The position numbers and the translations under genes were made by a program. Shown in pieces: positions 55,401-62,662 of a DNA stretch of 64,000 nucleotides (positions within the stretch are counted from its first letter, which is position 1; each line of letters starts with the position of its first letter). The stretch lies in NCBI RefSeq assembly GCF_003443875.1, contig NZ_CP027482.1:744001-808000 (forward strand), given 5' to 3'. The notes below the pieces were generated by a model that was not told where the DNA came from, did not search any database, and was given only the letters and a program-made list of their open reading frames with translations. This stretch comes from Aeromicrobium sp. A1-2 (GTDB taxonomy: Bacteria > Actinomycetota > Actinomycetes > Propionibacteriales > Nocardioidaceae).

Positions 55401-55478
55401 AAGCGGGAGGCTGGAATGCTCCTGGATCCGCAGGCACGGCTGGGTGAGGACGACGCCTATTTCGGGGCGTCCTGCTAG
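46482..55478 (+). CDS. fas: Type I fatty acid synthase (FAS-I)
   Basis: This giant protein of 2998 residues contains all catalytic parts of a bacterial FAS-I in order. These are acetyltransferase (GHSQGDLA, near 150), enoyl reductase with FMN (AGMTPTTVDAKIVAAAANAG, near 415), dehydratase (DHNPIHT, near 1194), malonyl/palmitoyl transferase (AGHSVGEYNALAA, near 1393), an Ala/Glu-rich linker (1686-1720), ACP (serine in DGASSRRNQL, near 1761), ketoreductase (VTGASRGS, near 2060) and ketosynthase (Cys2650 in VAACATTA, KHDTSTGVNERNE, GHAKGG). It makes palmitate/stearate-type acyl-CoA from acetyl- and malonyl-CoA. The GTG at 46482 follows GAGGGA; upstream TTG/ATG starts overlap the operators. The stop overlaps acpS by one base. 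Confidence 0.96.
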   Translation: MTTIDTPLAAIQTTERRGALIDRILTGTPYAIAFGGQGAPWLEPLAGLIRDFALEAELESLVSQAEERLSPVATELARVGVTFTPLAWADVIAVGESAEDDDAPVLPSSEVLDTPGASVPGILLAQLAGLRALRRQGIDPQVVAPVAVIGHSQGDLATQSLAGVDDVELLAVARLMGAAAQLVGRRRGLLGSTMLSVSNVVPQRIDEILAELPASLRVVSRLRNGRRSVVLSGPVDGLRVVEARLEEIAAAEKAERERKTTGGSPFAPVLEPLPAQLAFHHPDLAEAADLVATWAQACGFDAARARTLTMRAIVDPVDWVASLDSALDAGATWILDIGPAEIAAQLSARELRSRGAGVIATTTRRGHRELTAAGASPRLAKPWAAYAPSVVTLPDGSLHVETRFTRLTGKSPILLAGMTPTTVDAKIVAAAANAGFWSELAGGGQVTEEIFADRVAELDDLLLPGRSYQFNSLFLDPYLWKLQLGQKRLVQRARAAGAPIDGVIVTAGIPELDEAVALVEELREAEIAHIVFKPGTVKQIRQVVAIAKAVAPTPIIVQIEGGRAGGHHSWEDLDDLLLATYGELRALDNVAVAVGGGIGTPEVAAAYLTGEWARRHGYPVMPLDGILVGTAAMATLEATTAPDVKQLLVDTRGTGTWVGAGSAKGGMASGRSQLGADIHEIDNTASRTGRLLDEVAGDAKAVAARRDEIIIALDRTAKPYFGDVETMTYAQWLRRYIELSGTPSWLDITLRDRFHAMLQRAESRLHVADRGQIATLFADSASVDDSATALATLVETYPHAEGVTLHPADVLFFVEQCRTPGKPVNFVPVLDQDVRRWWRSDSLWQAHDPRYAADEVCIIPGPVSVAGIDRVDEPVAQLLRRFEDVTIDGLLASGRAAQRVSGRRRVEGAGDVLSLVLAAPDLVWAGRTVRNPVHRLGAEWFIVDPQRAEHPETGATLVAIDGRTAELNVPLARPLSLRIDLDDAVLAGSAPIVTTDVAVAAMGSLVAGAAGGDVPTVSNGRATVSISWDPDLVADHAGVTGAHTPTHPVPDVLVGLAWPSVFAVLGAATTRDGLPVIEGMLDLVHLDHAIAMTGTLPVAPTALSISSVVHSIEDTGFGRVVAVDVTVSAPSGDIATLRERFAIRGRIGSGELADPVRAGGSLTGDIADTPRKSRGAATLIAPTDLRGFAAVTGDHNPIHTSVAAARLAGLGDPIVHGMWVSAAAQQVLSHRRITGWTTRFLAPVRPGVTVDIKADRIGLDAGAEVVDITCRADGEVVMSATARLEAPRTAYAFPGQGIQHPGMGMAAYQRSKSAREIWDRADAHTREALGFSILTVVRDNPTELVTNGVNHKHPDGVLFLTQFTQVAMAVLGAAQMAELRESGGFVEGSILAGHSVGEYNALAAVSGVIPLEAVVEVVFQRGSVMHALVPRDAAGRSNYRLAAIRPSQIGLTDDDVTAYVDGVAERSGEFLQIVNYNLRDSQYAIAGTVRGLEVLETDIAKRRTQFGGKAAFILVPGIDVPFHSTVLRDGVPDFRDRLTELLPTSIDPEILTGRYVPNLVPKPFSLDRAFLQEIADLVPSEPLDAVLADFADWSSRPGELCRVVLIELLAWQFASPVRWIETQDLLFGAEGSGGLGVERFIEVGVGQAPTVANLASSTLKLPGRLGGPVEVLNFERDNAAVFSTDEEQVVEEDEAPAEAATATDAAPAAAAPSAATSSGPRPADLSFDAADATTVLIAWWTKMRLDQIGAADSIESLCDGASSRRNQLLVDLGGELGLGAIDGAADADLPTLSAQVKGLARGYKPFGPVLSEALGDHLKKVLGPTGRRQSSIAERVTDVWQLGPGWASHALVELALSSREGASIRGGDYGSLSGLGSAADADAAIDASVQAVGARHGVNVDLPATGGGEATIDAAALGEFTAQITGPDGVLASSARLVLDQLGLNDVPPAVETDEAAAEVLARVESELGSDWAKLTAPAFDELKAVLLDDRWASAREDLARIATGDTVEACFVGAGPAVAAQATWHSTHSDPALADRFKQIAADALSSTKGTWADELAVVTGASRGSIAAAVTGKLLAGGATVIATTSGLDSARLGFYKELYRTHAIDGAALWIVPANMASFADVDALSSWISSEQTQTRAGTTTVLKPAMTPTLLFPFASGRVAGDLTDAGSRTEIDMRILVWSVERLIGRLSARTQDRDLASTLHVVLPGSPNRGMFGGDGGYGEAKSALDALVARWSAERTWAERVTLSHAIIGWVRGTGLMGGNDPLVEAVEAAGVRTWSPDAMAEALMDTCSAEARAAARLEPLTVDLTGGLGGAKLDMKALAEGIESPAVVEEDPGATITALAGSPAQLDRVEQIDWAPTDAQPEDLVVIVGAGELGPYGSSRTRYEMEVSDELSAAGVLELAWTTGLVSWDEQGGGWFDTATQDKVAEADLVERYEATVREAVGIRRYVDEGTMIDNTAPLLTSVFLDNDLSFTVSSESEARALSAADPERTVITATADGDWTVTRKAGTEIRVPRRMELTRTVGGQIPTGFDPTVWGVPAEMVESIDRVALWNLICTVDAFLSSGFDPSELMRWVHPAMVANTQGTGMGGMQSMQSLYLDTLLGESKANDILQEALPNVIAAHVVQSYVGSYGAMIHPVAACATTAVSVEEGVDKIRLGKADFVVAGGFDDLSVEGIVGFGDMSATADSGAMRAKGLEDRYFSRANDRRYGGFVESQGGGTILLARGDVAARMGLPVLGVVAYAGSFADGVHTSIPAPGIGALAAARGGRESGLARSLRSLGVTADDIGVLSKHDTSTGVNERNESELHERIATAIGRSDGNPLYVMSQKAMTGHAKGGAAAFQLIGLCQVLSGGVIPPNRSLDCVDDDLAEHEHLVWLRQPLETGQLKAGLLTSLGFGHVAGLLAIVHPQAFLATLSGEERDSYAARAEARLIEGRMRLVRAMYGGPSLYTRPADRRLGSEGVRKREAGMLLDPQARLGEDDAYFGASC

Positions 55479-55870
55479 TGACGATCGCCGGAGTCGGAGT
55501 CGATCTGGTCCACGTTCCCACGTTCGCGGACCAGCTCGACCAACCCGGCACCACGTTCGTCACGGCATTCCTGCCCGGCGAGCGAAGTGACGCGCGGAGT
55601 CATCCCTCCGACGCTGCGCGTCACTTCGCTGCCCGCTGGGCGGCCAAGGAAGCGGTCATCAAGGCCTGGTCGGCATCGATGTACGGCCAGGCGCCGTTGA
55701 TGGACGAGCACGTGCACCACCTGATCGAGCTGGTGTCCGATGCGTGGGGTCGCCCCCGCATCCGTCTGCACGGCGAGGTCGCCAAGCACCTCGACGGGCA
55801 CACACTCGAGGTGTCCCTGAGCCACGACGGCGACTACGCCATCGCGTACGTCGTCCTGCACCGGCCGTAG
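55478..55870 (+). CDS. acpS: Holo-[acyl-carrier-protein] synthase
   Basis: The 130-residue protein is an AcpS-type phosphopantetheinyl transferase. Motifs are IAGVGVDLVHVPTF (Asp binds magnesium), WAAKEAVIKAW (Glu and Lys), and VSLSHDGDYAIAYV. It attaches phosphopantetheine from CoA to the ACP serine of the preceding FAS-I. The GTG shares one base with the TAG of FAS-I (55478), so the two are strictly coupled, as in mycobacteria and relatives. It is convergent with a TetR gene whose stop is five bases away. Confidence 0.94.
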   Translation: MTIAGVGVDLVHVPTFADQLDQPGTTFVTAFLPGERSDARSHPSDAARHFAARWAAKEAVIKAWSASMYGQAPLMDEHVHHLIELVSDAWGRPRIRLHGEVAKHLDGHTLEVSLSHDGDYAIAYVVLHRP

Positions 55871-55875
55871 CCGGT

Positions 55876-56493
55876 TCAGGCCTGCTCGGCGCTCAGCAGG
55901 TAGGCCATGACGAGACGCTTGAGCTCGATGATCGACTCGCTGTGCTCCTGGCCGTCGCGGATCGAGAAGTTGAGCATCGAGTAGACGACGTGCACCAGCA
56001 CCTCGGCCATGATGGTGCGGCGTTCGCGCGGGGTGCCGGGCGTCAGCGGCGCGAGTGCCGGGGAGACCTCGGCGGCGAGCCCGCGCTCGGTCACCGCGGC
56101 GGTTGCCCGGGTGGCGGGGGTCGACTGCACCGCGAGCCAGACCGCTCGACGTGAGGGGTCGCTGACCCACAGTGCGGCCATGTGATCGATGAACCGGTTG
56201 AGGAACTTGAGCCAGTCCAGGGTCGGGATCGCCTCGGCGAAGCTCTGCAGCTCCATGCGGACGGCCACGGCGTCGACCCGGTCGAGCTCGCACACGATGA
56301 CGTACTTGTTCTGGAAGAACTGGTACAACGTGCCGATCGGGAGGCCGGCCCGGTGGGCGACCTCCTCGCAGGTGAACGACTCGAACCCAACCTCGAGCAG
56401 CAGCTCACGGGAGACCCGCAGCAGGTGGTCGAACTTCTTGTGGCTGCGCTCCTGCGTGGGGCGGCGCCGGGGTTCAAGGATCTCGGCCGTCAC
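55876..56493 (-). CDS. TetR-family regulator, candidate FasR-like controller
   Basis: The 205-residue protein has a TetR-type helix-turn-helix at about residues 20-65: LLLEVGFESFTCEEVAHRAGL (in part), IGTLYQFFQNKYVIV. The remainder is a ligand-binding domain. GTG 56493 is chosen because TAGGGT (56506-56501) lies seven bases before it, a leaderless geometry, and the upstream TTG would overlap the next gene. Its location between FAS-I/acpS and the lipid genes, and the shared palindrome before FAS-I and the carboxylase, make it the best candidate for their repressor, like the FasR type of corynebacteria and mycobacteria. This is an inference from position. Confidence 0.82.
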   Translation of the reverse strand: MTAEILEPRRRPTQERSHKKFDHLLRVSRELLLEVGFESFTCEEVAHRAGLPIGTLYQFFQNKYVIVCELDRVDAVAVRMELQSFAEAIPTLDWLKFLNRFIDHMAALWVSDPSRRAVWLAVQSTPATRATAAVTERGLAAEVSPALAPLTPGTPRERRTIMAEVLVHVVYSMLNFSIRDGQEHSESIIELKRLVMAYLLSAEQA

Positions 56494-56500
56494 GCGCGCC

Positions 56501-56506
56501 ACCCTA
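56501..56506 (-). promoter_or_regulatory. -10 element TAGGGT, leaderless start of TetR gene
   Basis: TAGGGT on the minus strand lies seven bases before GTG 56493, inside the last codons of the neighbouring phosphotransferase gene region, and supports that start. Confidence 0.5.
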
Positions 56507-57532
56507 TCTTGAAGCGGCCCGTCCCGCGGCAACCAGTGGAACGATCATGTCGCCGATCCCGTCGAACCCGCTGCCGACCGTCTGTCCGTGGGAGTGCCGG
56601 TAGTGGATGCCCTCCAGGATCACGGCGAGTTTGAAGAATGCCAGTGCGAGGTGGAAGCCGATGTCGCTGACGTCCCGGCCGGAGCCTTCGGCGTAGCGTG
56701 CGAGCACTGCGTCGCGGCTCAGGTAGCCGGGGGCGAGCGCTGCATCGGTGACGAGTGCGGCCCCGTCGGCCGACGGGGGAGCGACCTCGGCGAGCTGCTG
56801 GTAGGCCAGCAGGACCGCGACGTCGGTCAGTGGGTCGCCGAGGGTGCTCATCTCCCAGTCGAGCACCGCGGTCACCCGGTCGTTGTCGTCGACCAGCACG
56901 TTGTCGAGGCGATAGTCGCCGTGCACGATGGTGCCCTCAGAGCTGGTCGGGATCGTGCCCTCGAGCTGCGCGATGAGCTCGTCCATGCCCGGGAGCTCGC
57001 GGCTCGTCGACGAGACCAGCTGCTTCTTCCAGCGTGAGACCTGGCGACCGAGATAGCCGTCGGGCCGGCCGAAGTCGCCCAGCCCGACCTCCTGGTAGTC
57101 GACCGCGTGCAGCGCCACGAGGGTGTCCACGAGTCGTTCGGTGATCGCGCCGGTGCGCTCGGCACCGAGCGGCTCGAGCTGCGCCGCCCGGCTGTACGGC
57201 GTACCGGCGACCCGCTCCATGACGTAGAACGGGGCGCCGAGCACCTCGGTGTCCTCGCAGTGCGCGAACATCCGCGGCACGGGCACGTCGGTGGGTGCCA
57301 GCGCCGCCATGACCCGGTGCTCCCGGCCCATGTCGTGCGCCGTGGCCAGCACGTGCCCCAGAGGGGGGCGCCGGACGACGAGGTCACGGCTGCCGTTGCT
57401 GACGATGTACGTCAGGTTGGACTTGCCGCCCGTGATCAGGCTCGCGGTCAGCGGCCCGTCCAGGATGCCGGGGTGCTTCTGTCCCAGCCAGCCCTGCAGC
57501 GCAGTGAGATCGAGGCCCTTCGGATCGGTCAT
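56504..57532 (-). CDS. Aminoglycoside phosphotransferase-fold kinase (ACAD10/11-like)
   Basis: The 342-residue protein has the APH fold. A kinase core includes VHGDYRLDNVLVDDNDRVTAVLDWEMSTLGDP (catalytic H-GD, metal-binding D, cited in part), ITGGKSNLTYIV and RRPPLGHVLATAHDMGREH. These match the phosphotransferase found fused to acyl-CoA dehydrogenases in human ACAD10/ACAD11, where it phosphorylates 4-hydroxyacyl-CoA so that it can enter beta-oxidation. The gene is two bases downstream of an SDR stop and controlled by the same palindrome as the acyl-CoA dehydrogenase cluster, supporting that function. It is probably not an antibiotic resistance enzyme. Confidence 0.82.
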   Translation of the reverse strand: MTDPKGLDLTALQGWLGQKHPGILDGPLTASLITGGKSNLTYIVSNGSRDLVVRRPPLGHVLATAHDMGREHRVMAALAPTDVPVPRMFAHCEDTEVLGAPFYVMERVAGTPYSRAAQLEPLGAERTGAITERLVDTLVALHAVDYQEVGLGDFGRPDGYLGRQVSRWKKQLVSSTSRELPGMDELIAQLEGTIPTSSEGTIVHGDYRLDNVLVDDNDRVTAVLDWEMSTLGDPLTDVAVLLAYQQLAEVAPPSADGAALVTDAALAPGYLSRDAVLARYAEGSGRDVSDIGFHLALAFFKLAVILEGIHYRHSHGQTVGSGFDGIGDMIVPLVAAGRAASR

Positions 57533-57534
57533 GC

Positions 57535-58290
57535 TCAGTCCGTCGGTCCGCCGGCGACGTAGATGACCTGGCCGGAGACAAACCCGGCACCCTCGCTGAC
57601 GAGGAACGAGGCCATGTGGGCGATGTCCTCGGGCTGACCGACACGGGCGACCGGGATCTGCTCGGCGCTGAACTTGAGGAAGTCGTCGAACGGCACCTTC
57701 ATGCGCTCGGCGGTGGCGGCGGTCATGTCGGTCTGGATGAAGCCCGGCGCGATGGCGTTCGCGGTGATGCCGAACTTGCCGAGCTCGATCGCGAGGGTCT
57801 TGGTGAAGCCCTGGAGACCGGCCTTGGCGGCCGAGTAGTTGGCCTGGCCGCGGTTGCCCAGCGCCGAGGTGCTGGACAGGTTGACGATCCGGCCGTACTT
57901 GGCCTCGGTCATGTACTTCTGGGCGTACTTGGTCATCAGGAACGAGCCACGCAGGTGGACGCCCATGACGAGGTCCCAGTCCTCGACGCTCATCTTGAAC
58001 AGCAGGTTGTCGCGCAGGATCCCGGCGTTGTTGATCAGCACGGTCGGTGCGCCGAGCTCGCTGGTGATGCGCTCGAAGGCGGCCGCGACCTGCTCCTCGT
58101 TGCTGACATCGGCGCCCACGGCGAGCGCCTTGCCGCCGGCTGCGGTGACGGCGTCGACGGTCGCGGCGCACGACGCTTCGTCGAGGTCGACGATGGCAAC
58201 CTGGAAGCCGTCGGCGGCCAGGCGCTTGGCCACTGCCGCGCCGATGCCTCGTGCGGCTCCGGTGATGATCGCTGTACGGGTTTCGGTCAC
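57535..58290 (-). CDS. SDR-family oxidoreductase (FabG/PhaB-like)
   Basis: The 251-residue classical SDR has TGAARGIG (residues 11-18), NNAGILRDNLLFKMSVEDWD, typical of the FabG group, and YSAAK as active site after NLSSTSAL. The end is VIYVAGGPTD. The GTG at 58290 has AAGGAG six bases upstream and begins the family sequence; a longer frame would pass through the operator. The phosphotransferase starts two bases before its stop region (gap of two). The palindrome at 58314-58329 lies 24 bases upstream. The neighbouring kinase suggests a hydroxyacyl-CoA pathway, with this enzyme reducing or oxidising the hydroxyl. Confidence 0.87.
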   Translation of the reverse strand: MTETRTAIITGAARGIGAAVAKRLAADGFQVAIVDLDEASCAATVDAVTAAGGKALAVGADVSNEEQVAAAFERITSELGAPTVLINNAGILRDNLLFKMSVEDWDLVMGVHLRGSFLMTKYAQKYMTEAKYGRIVNLSSTSALGNRGQANYSAAKAGLQGFTKTLAIELGKFGITANAIAPGFIQTDMTAATAERMKVPFDDFLKFSAEQIPVARVGQPEDIAHMASFLVSEGAGFVSGQVIYVAGGPTD

Positions 58291-58313
58291 GGGTTGCTCC
58301 TTCGACGGCGCGC

Positions 58314-58329
58314 CTAAGCGCTTGCTTAG
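58314..58329. promoter_or_regulatory. TetR operator palindrome, copy 2
   Basis: CTAAGC-GCTT-GCTTAG is the exact reverse complement of the operator at 42506-42521. It lies 24 bases upstream of the SDR start at 58290, which places the SDR/phosphotransferase pair in the regulon of the TetR protein encoded at 41880-42461. Confidence 0.82.
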
Positions 58330-58401
58330 TAACTTCTCCAGCACGGTATCGCACCGGAGGTGGAGTGTGCGAGATCACCTCCGAAAATAGCGCGCTAGAA
58401 G

Positions 58402-58444
58402 GTGAAGGATTCCTCATGTTTGTGTATAGTTGAGGAAAACCTCA
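58402..58444 (+). promoter_or_regulatory. Carboxylase promoter with two TGAGG/CCTCA palindromes
   Basis: GTGAAG (58402-58407) and TATAGT (58425-58430) with a 17-base spacer form the promoter. The first palindrome, TGAAGGATTCCTCA (58403-58416), overlaps the -35 element and spacer. The second, TGAGGAAAACCTCA (58431-58444), follows the -10 directly and is identical to the core of the FAS-I operator at 46379-46392. Confidence 0.8.
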
Positions 58445-58460
58445 TGTTTTAGGAGACCTT

Positions 58461-59968
<1,508 letters not shown>

Positions 59969-59969
<1 letters not shown>

Positions 59970-60196
59970 TGTTTGCTGCCAGGGCCGAGATCGTTGCGAA
60001 CGTCTGGAAGATCGTCGCCCGCGAGGGCGACCAGGTCGGGGCCGGCGACATCCTCGCGGTGCTCGAGAGCATGAAGATGGAGATACCGGTCTACGCCGAG
60101 GCCAGCGGGCACGTCAGCAAGATCCTGGTGTCGGTCGGCCAGATCGTCCAGGAGGGCGACCCGCTGATCGAGATCGACGAGACCGCGAGCGCCTGA
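59969..60196 (+). CDS. Small biotin carboxyl carrier protein
   Basis: This 75-residue protein is a stand-alone biotinyl domain. The biotinylated lysine is in VLESMKMEIPV (ESMKME), and GHVSKILVSVGQIVQEGDPL completes the lipoyl/biotinyl fold. It carries carboxybiotin to the carboxyltransferase encoded just before. The ATG overlaps the accD stop by one base. The size, lacking the Pro/Ala-rich linker and the N-terminal part of ordinary AccB, fits the small actinobacterial carrier type. The following gene starts 28 bases later. Confidence 0.9.
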
Positions 60197-60224
60197 GGCC
60201 GCGACGGTCTGGCATCATCGGCCC

Positions 60225-60950
60225 GTGCCTGCCGACGAAGTAATCCACGAGCTGCCCATGCGCTGGGCGGATCTCGACTCGCTCAACCACGTCAACAACG
60301 TCGTGTACGTCGACTACGCCGTCGAGAGCCGGGCGATGCTGATCGAGGACGGGTTCCTCCCGGATCGGCCGATCAGGCGGATGACGGTGCGGTATGTCCG
60401 TCCGCTGCTGCTGAGCCGCCACCCGGTGATGATCGTGTCGACGGTCGACGGGGATGTGCTGACGCAGGAGATCTGCGTTCAGCGCGATGGTTCGCGTACC
60501 GTGTTCGCGCAGGTCGTGACGGTGCTGGGCGACCCCCAGGCGTTCGAGCGGCACGAGCCCGCCGGCACACCGTATCCCTCACGGATCAGGCGCAGCGATC
60601 TCGACCTGACCGGATCGGTCAGCGCGACCAAGGTGTTCGAGCTGCTCCAGGAGTCCCGGGTCCTGCTGATGACCAGCGGTCCGTCTCCGATCGGGCCCGG
60701 CCGATTCGTGGTGGGCACGGTCGACATCACCTACGTCCGGCCGATCGCCTGGCGACGGCAGCCGTACGAGATCCGCAGCTGGCTCGGCCGGATCGGTGAC
60801 AGCTCTCTCACGATCGAGTCCGAGATGTCCGACGGCGACACCGTGCTCGTCCGGGCGACGTCGGTCCTCGTCGGGTTCGACCTGCCGAATCAGCGAGCCC
60901 GCACCGTGACCGACGAGGAGAAGGCGCACTTCGTCGCGCTCATCGGCTGA
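60225..60950 (+). CDS. Double hot-dog acyl-CoA thioesterase
   Basis: The 241-residue protein contains two hot-dog repeats. The first begins LPMRWADLDSLNHVNNVVYVDY, a 4-hydroxybenzoyl-CoA thioesterase-type motif with the catalytic aspartate in DLDS-LNHVNN. The second repeat, from about residue 130 (SDLDLTGSVSATKVFELLQE), lacks the HVNN motif and is probably structural. The likely reaction is hydrolysis of acyl-CoA. GTG 60225 is the only start with the first strand intact. It follows the carboxylase genes by 28 bases and may be cotranscribed with them, supplying free fatty acids or balancing acyl-CoA. Confidence 0.87.
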   Translation: MPADEVIHELPMRWADLDSLNHVNNVVYVDYAVESRAMLIEDGFLPDRPIRRMTVRYVRPLLLSRHPVMIVSTVDGDVLTQEICVQRDGSRTVFAQVVTVLGDPQAFERHEPAGTPYPSRIRRSDLDLTGSVSATKVFELLQESRVLLMTSGPSPIGPGRFVVGTVDITYVRPIAWRRQPYEIRSWLGRIGDSSLTIESEMSDGDTVLVRATSVLVGFDLPNQRARTVTDEEKAHFVALIG

Positions 60951-60963
60951 GGGCAACCGACTG

Positions 60964-61344
60964 TCAGTCCGCCTGGTTGACCATGAACTGGGCCGCGTGC
61001 TGCACGTACGCCCAGAACTGAGCGTCGTGCTCGGGGGAGAGGTCCGCCCGGTCGAGACCTTCACGGAAGTGCACGAGCCAGCGGTCGCGGGCCGCGGGAG
61101 TCACGGCAAAGGGCGCGTGTCGCATGCGCAGACGCGGATGTCCGCGCTCGTCGGAGTACGTGGTCGGCCCGCCCCAGTACTGCTCGAGGAACATGCGGAA
61201 CCGCTCGTTGGCGGGGCCGAGGTCCTCCTCGGGGTAGAGCGGCCGGAGCAGCTCGTCGGTCGCGACACCGTCGTAGAACGTGTCGACGATCAGCTTGATG
61301 GTGTCGTGACCGCCGATCGCGTCGTAGAACGTCTGCTCGCTCAT
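60964..61344 (-). CDS. glbO: Group II truncated haemoglobin (GlbO type)
   Basis: The 126-residue protein has the truncated globin fold. The proximal haem histidine is in HPRLRMRHAPF (RHAPF), preceded by the GlbO-type VDTFYDGVATDELLRPLYPEEDL. A tryptophan in FWAYVQ corresponds to TrpG8 of group II. Such globins bind oxygen tightly and detoxify peroxides or support respiration. The start ATG overlaps the stop of the MscS gene by four bases (61341-61344), so the two are cotranscribed. The gene is convergent with the thioesterase (13 bases between stops). Confidence 0.92.
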   Translation of the reverse strand: MSEQTFYDAIGGHDTIKLIVDTFYDGVATDELLRPLYPEEDLGPANERFRMFLEQYWGGPTTYSDERGHPRLRMRHAPFAVTPAARDRWLVHFREGLDRADLSPEHDAQFWAYVQHAAQFMVNQAD

Positions 61345-62261
61345 GTCGCCTCCTCGTCCACGATCGTGTGGAACGTTGCGGGGATCCGGATCCCGGACTT
61401 GTCGAAGCGAGCCTTGACCCGCTGGCGCATGGCTCGGGCGACGGTCCACTGCTGCAGGGGTGCGGTCTTGAGCACCACCCGGACGACGGCACCGTCCTTG
61501 TCGAATCGTTCGACACCCCACACCTCCGGGGGCTCGATGATCACACCGGCGAACTGCTCGTCCTCGTACATCGCGGTGGCCTCTTCCTGGAGGACCTTCT
61601 GCACCAGGTCGAGATCTGCCTCGTAGCCGACGGTGATGTCCAGGACCGTGCGGGCCCAGTTCTGGCTCTGGTTGCCGACCCGGAGGATCTCGCCGTTGCG
61701 GACGTACCAGACCGTGCCGTTGACGTCGCGCAGCCTGGTAACGCGGAGCCCGACGGCCTCGACCGTGCCGCCGGCCTCGCCGAGGTCGACGACGTCACCG
61801 ACGCCGTACTGGTCCTCGAGGATCATGAAGATGCCGGACAGGAAGTCCTTGACCAGGTTCTGCGCACCGAAGCCGAACGCACCCCCGAGAATTCCCGCGC
61901 TGGCGATGATCGGCGCGACGGGCTGGCCCAGCTTGGACAGCACCATGACGATGACGATCGCCAGAGTCACCCCGGTCGTGATGCTCTTGAGCAGCGAGCC
62001 CATCGTCTCGGCACGCTGGCTGCGGCGTTCCTGCGAGCCGGGGCGCAGGTCGGCCAGGAACTCCCCGGCCTTGGAGTTGGCGATCACGCCGGGCATCGTG
62101 CCGGTGACGGCGCGGGCGACGAGGCGGTCGATCGCGCGGCACGCGAACCACCGGAACACCAGTCCCGCGACGATGATCAGCAGGATCGATCCGGGGGTCG
62201 CGACGAACCATCTGTAGGCCGTTCCGTCGGGCAGGTTCCAGTTCACGTCGAGGTGCGGCAT
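61341..62261 (-). CDS. MscS-family mechanosensitive ion channel
   Basis: The 306-residue protein has two or three N-terminal membrane spans, then the MscS core: a pore helix with GAFGFGAQNLVKDFLSGIF and the beta-domain YGVGDVVDLGEAGGTVEAVG. The C-terminal soluble part, with VRNGEILRVGNQSQNWAR, is the cytoplasmic vestibule. These channels open under osmotic downshock. The ATG at 62261 is chosen because TACGCT (62273-62268) is six bases upstream, suggesting a leaderless message; longer frames contain only low-complexity sequence. It is translationally coupled to glbO. Confidence 0.93.
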   Translation of the reverse strand: MPHLDVNWNLPDGTAYRWFVATPGSILLIIVAGLVFRWFACRAIDRLVARAVTGTMPGVIANSKAGEFLADLRPGSQERRSQRAETMGSLLKSITTGVTLAIVIVMVLSKLGQPVAPIIASAGILGGAFGFGAQNLVKDFLSGIFMILEDQYGVGDVVDLGEAGGTVEAVGLRVTRLRDVNGTVWYVRNGEILRVGNQSQNWARTVLDITVGYEADLDLVQKVLQEEATAMYEDEQFAGVIIEPPEVWGVERFDKDGAVVRVVLKTAPLQQWTVARAMRQRVKARFDKSGIRIPATFHTIVDEEAT

Positions 62262-62267
62262 TCCTCC

Positions 62268-62287
62268 AGCGTACGGGTGGATAAGAT
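62268..62287. promoter_or_regulatory. Back-to-back -10 elements of MscS and small membrane protein
   Basis: TACGCT (62273-62268, minus) lies six bases from ATG 62261 and TAAGAT (62282-62287, plus) lies seven bases from ATG 62295. Both predict leaderless messages from a 33-base divergent gap, as at glpK. Confidence 0.58.
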
Positions 62288-62294
62288 GGCGGCC

Positions 62295-62576
62295 ATGAGG
62301 ACTCCTGCTCGCGTGCTCGGACTCGCTGCCGCCTTCGTCGCCACGTTCATCGCCAGCTCTGCCGCAGCGTGGGCCGACCAGCCCGCAAGCGACGCCTGGC
62401 CAGCCGGCCCGGACCGCAGCCACCTGTATCTGCTGGTGCTTTTCGGTGGCGGAACCCTCGGGCTATTCGTGGTGATCTCGCTTTTCGGCCTGCTGACCGC
62501 CCGCAACAACTACGTACCTCCCGCGCCGGGCACCGACGTCGAGGTCCGCCCGGGCAGCTCGCCAGCCCACCACTGA
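62295..62576 (+). CDS. Small membrane protein with signal-like N-terminus, function unknown
   Basis: The 93-residue protein starts MRTPARVLGLAAAFVATFIA, a signal peptide-like segment (cleavage near SAAAWA), followed by a second hydrophobic span (about residues 47-66) and a polar tail rich in Pro/Ser. I do not recognise a family. Two possible starts exist (ATG 62286 and ATG 62295); the second is preferred because TAAGAT lies seven bases before it. The gene is divergent from the MscS channel, with 33 bases between starts. The size suggests a small inner-membrane or exported protein. Confidence 0.6.
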   Translation: MRTPARVLGLAAAFVATFIASSAAAWADQPASDAWPAGPDRSHLYLLVLFGGGTLGLFVVISLFGLLTARNNYVPPAPGTDVEVRPGSSPAHH

Positions 62577-62600
62577 CTCGCCACCAGACCTCACCTCCTC

Positions 62601-62662
62601 GCTGGGCCTGACGTTTCTGCGGCGAGTCGCCGTGCCATGGCAGTAGAAGCGCCAGGCTCAGC
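62601..62662. repeat. 62-bp palindromic repeat, copy A
   Basis: The element starts GCTGGGCCTGACGTTTCTGC and ends GCCAGGCTCAGC. Its first 21 bases are identical to copy B at 63105. The ends are complementary over about 10 bp. It lies 24 bases after the stop of the small membrane protein. Confidence 0.8.

Noticed and set aside
56504..57532. Antibiotic resistance by aminoglycoside phosphotransferase
   Set aside because: The fold is shared, but the sequence and context match the ACAD10/11-like acyl-CoA kinase group.
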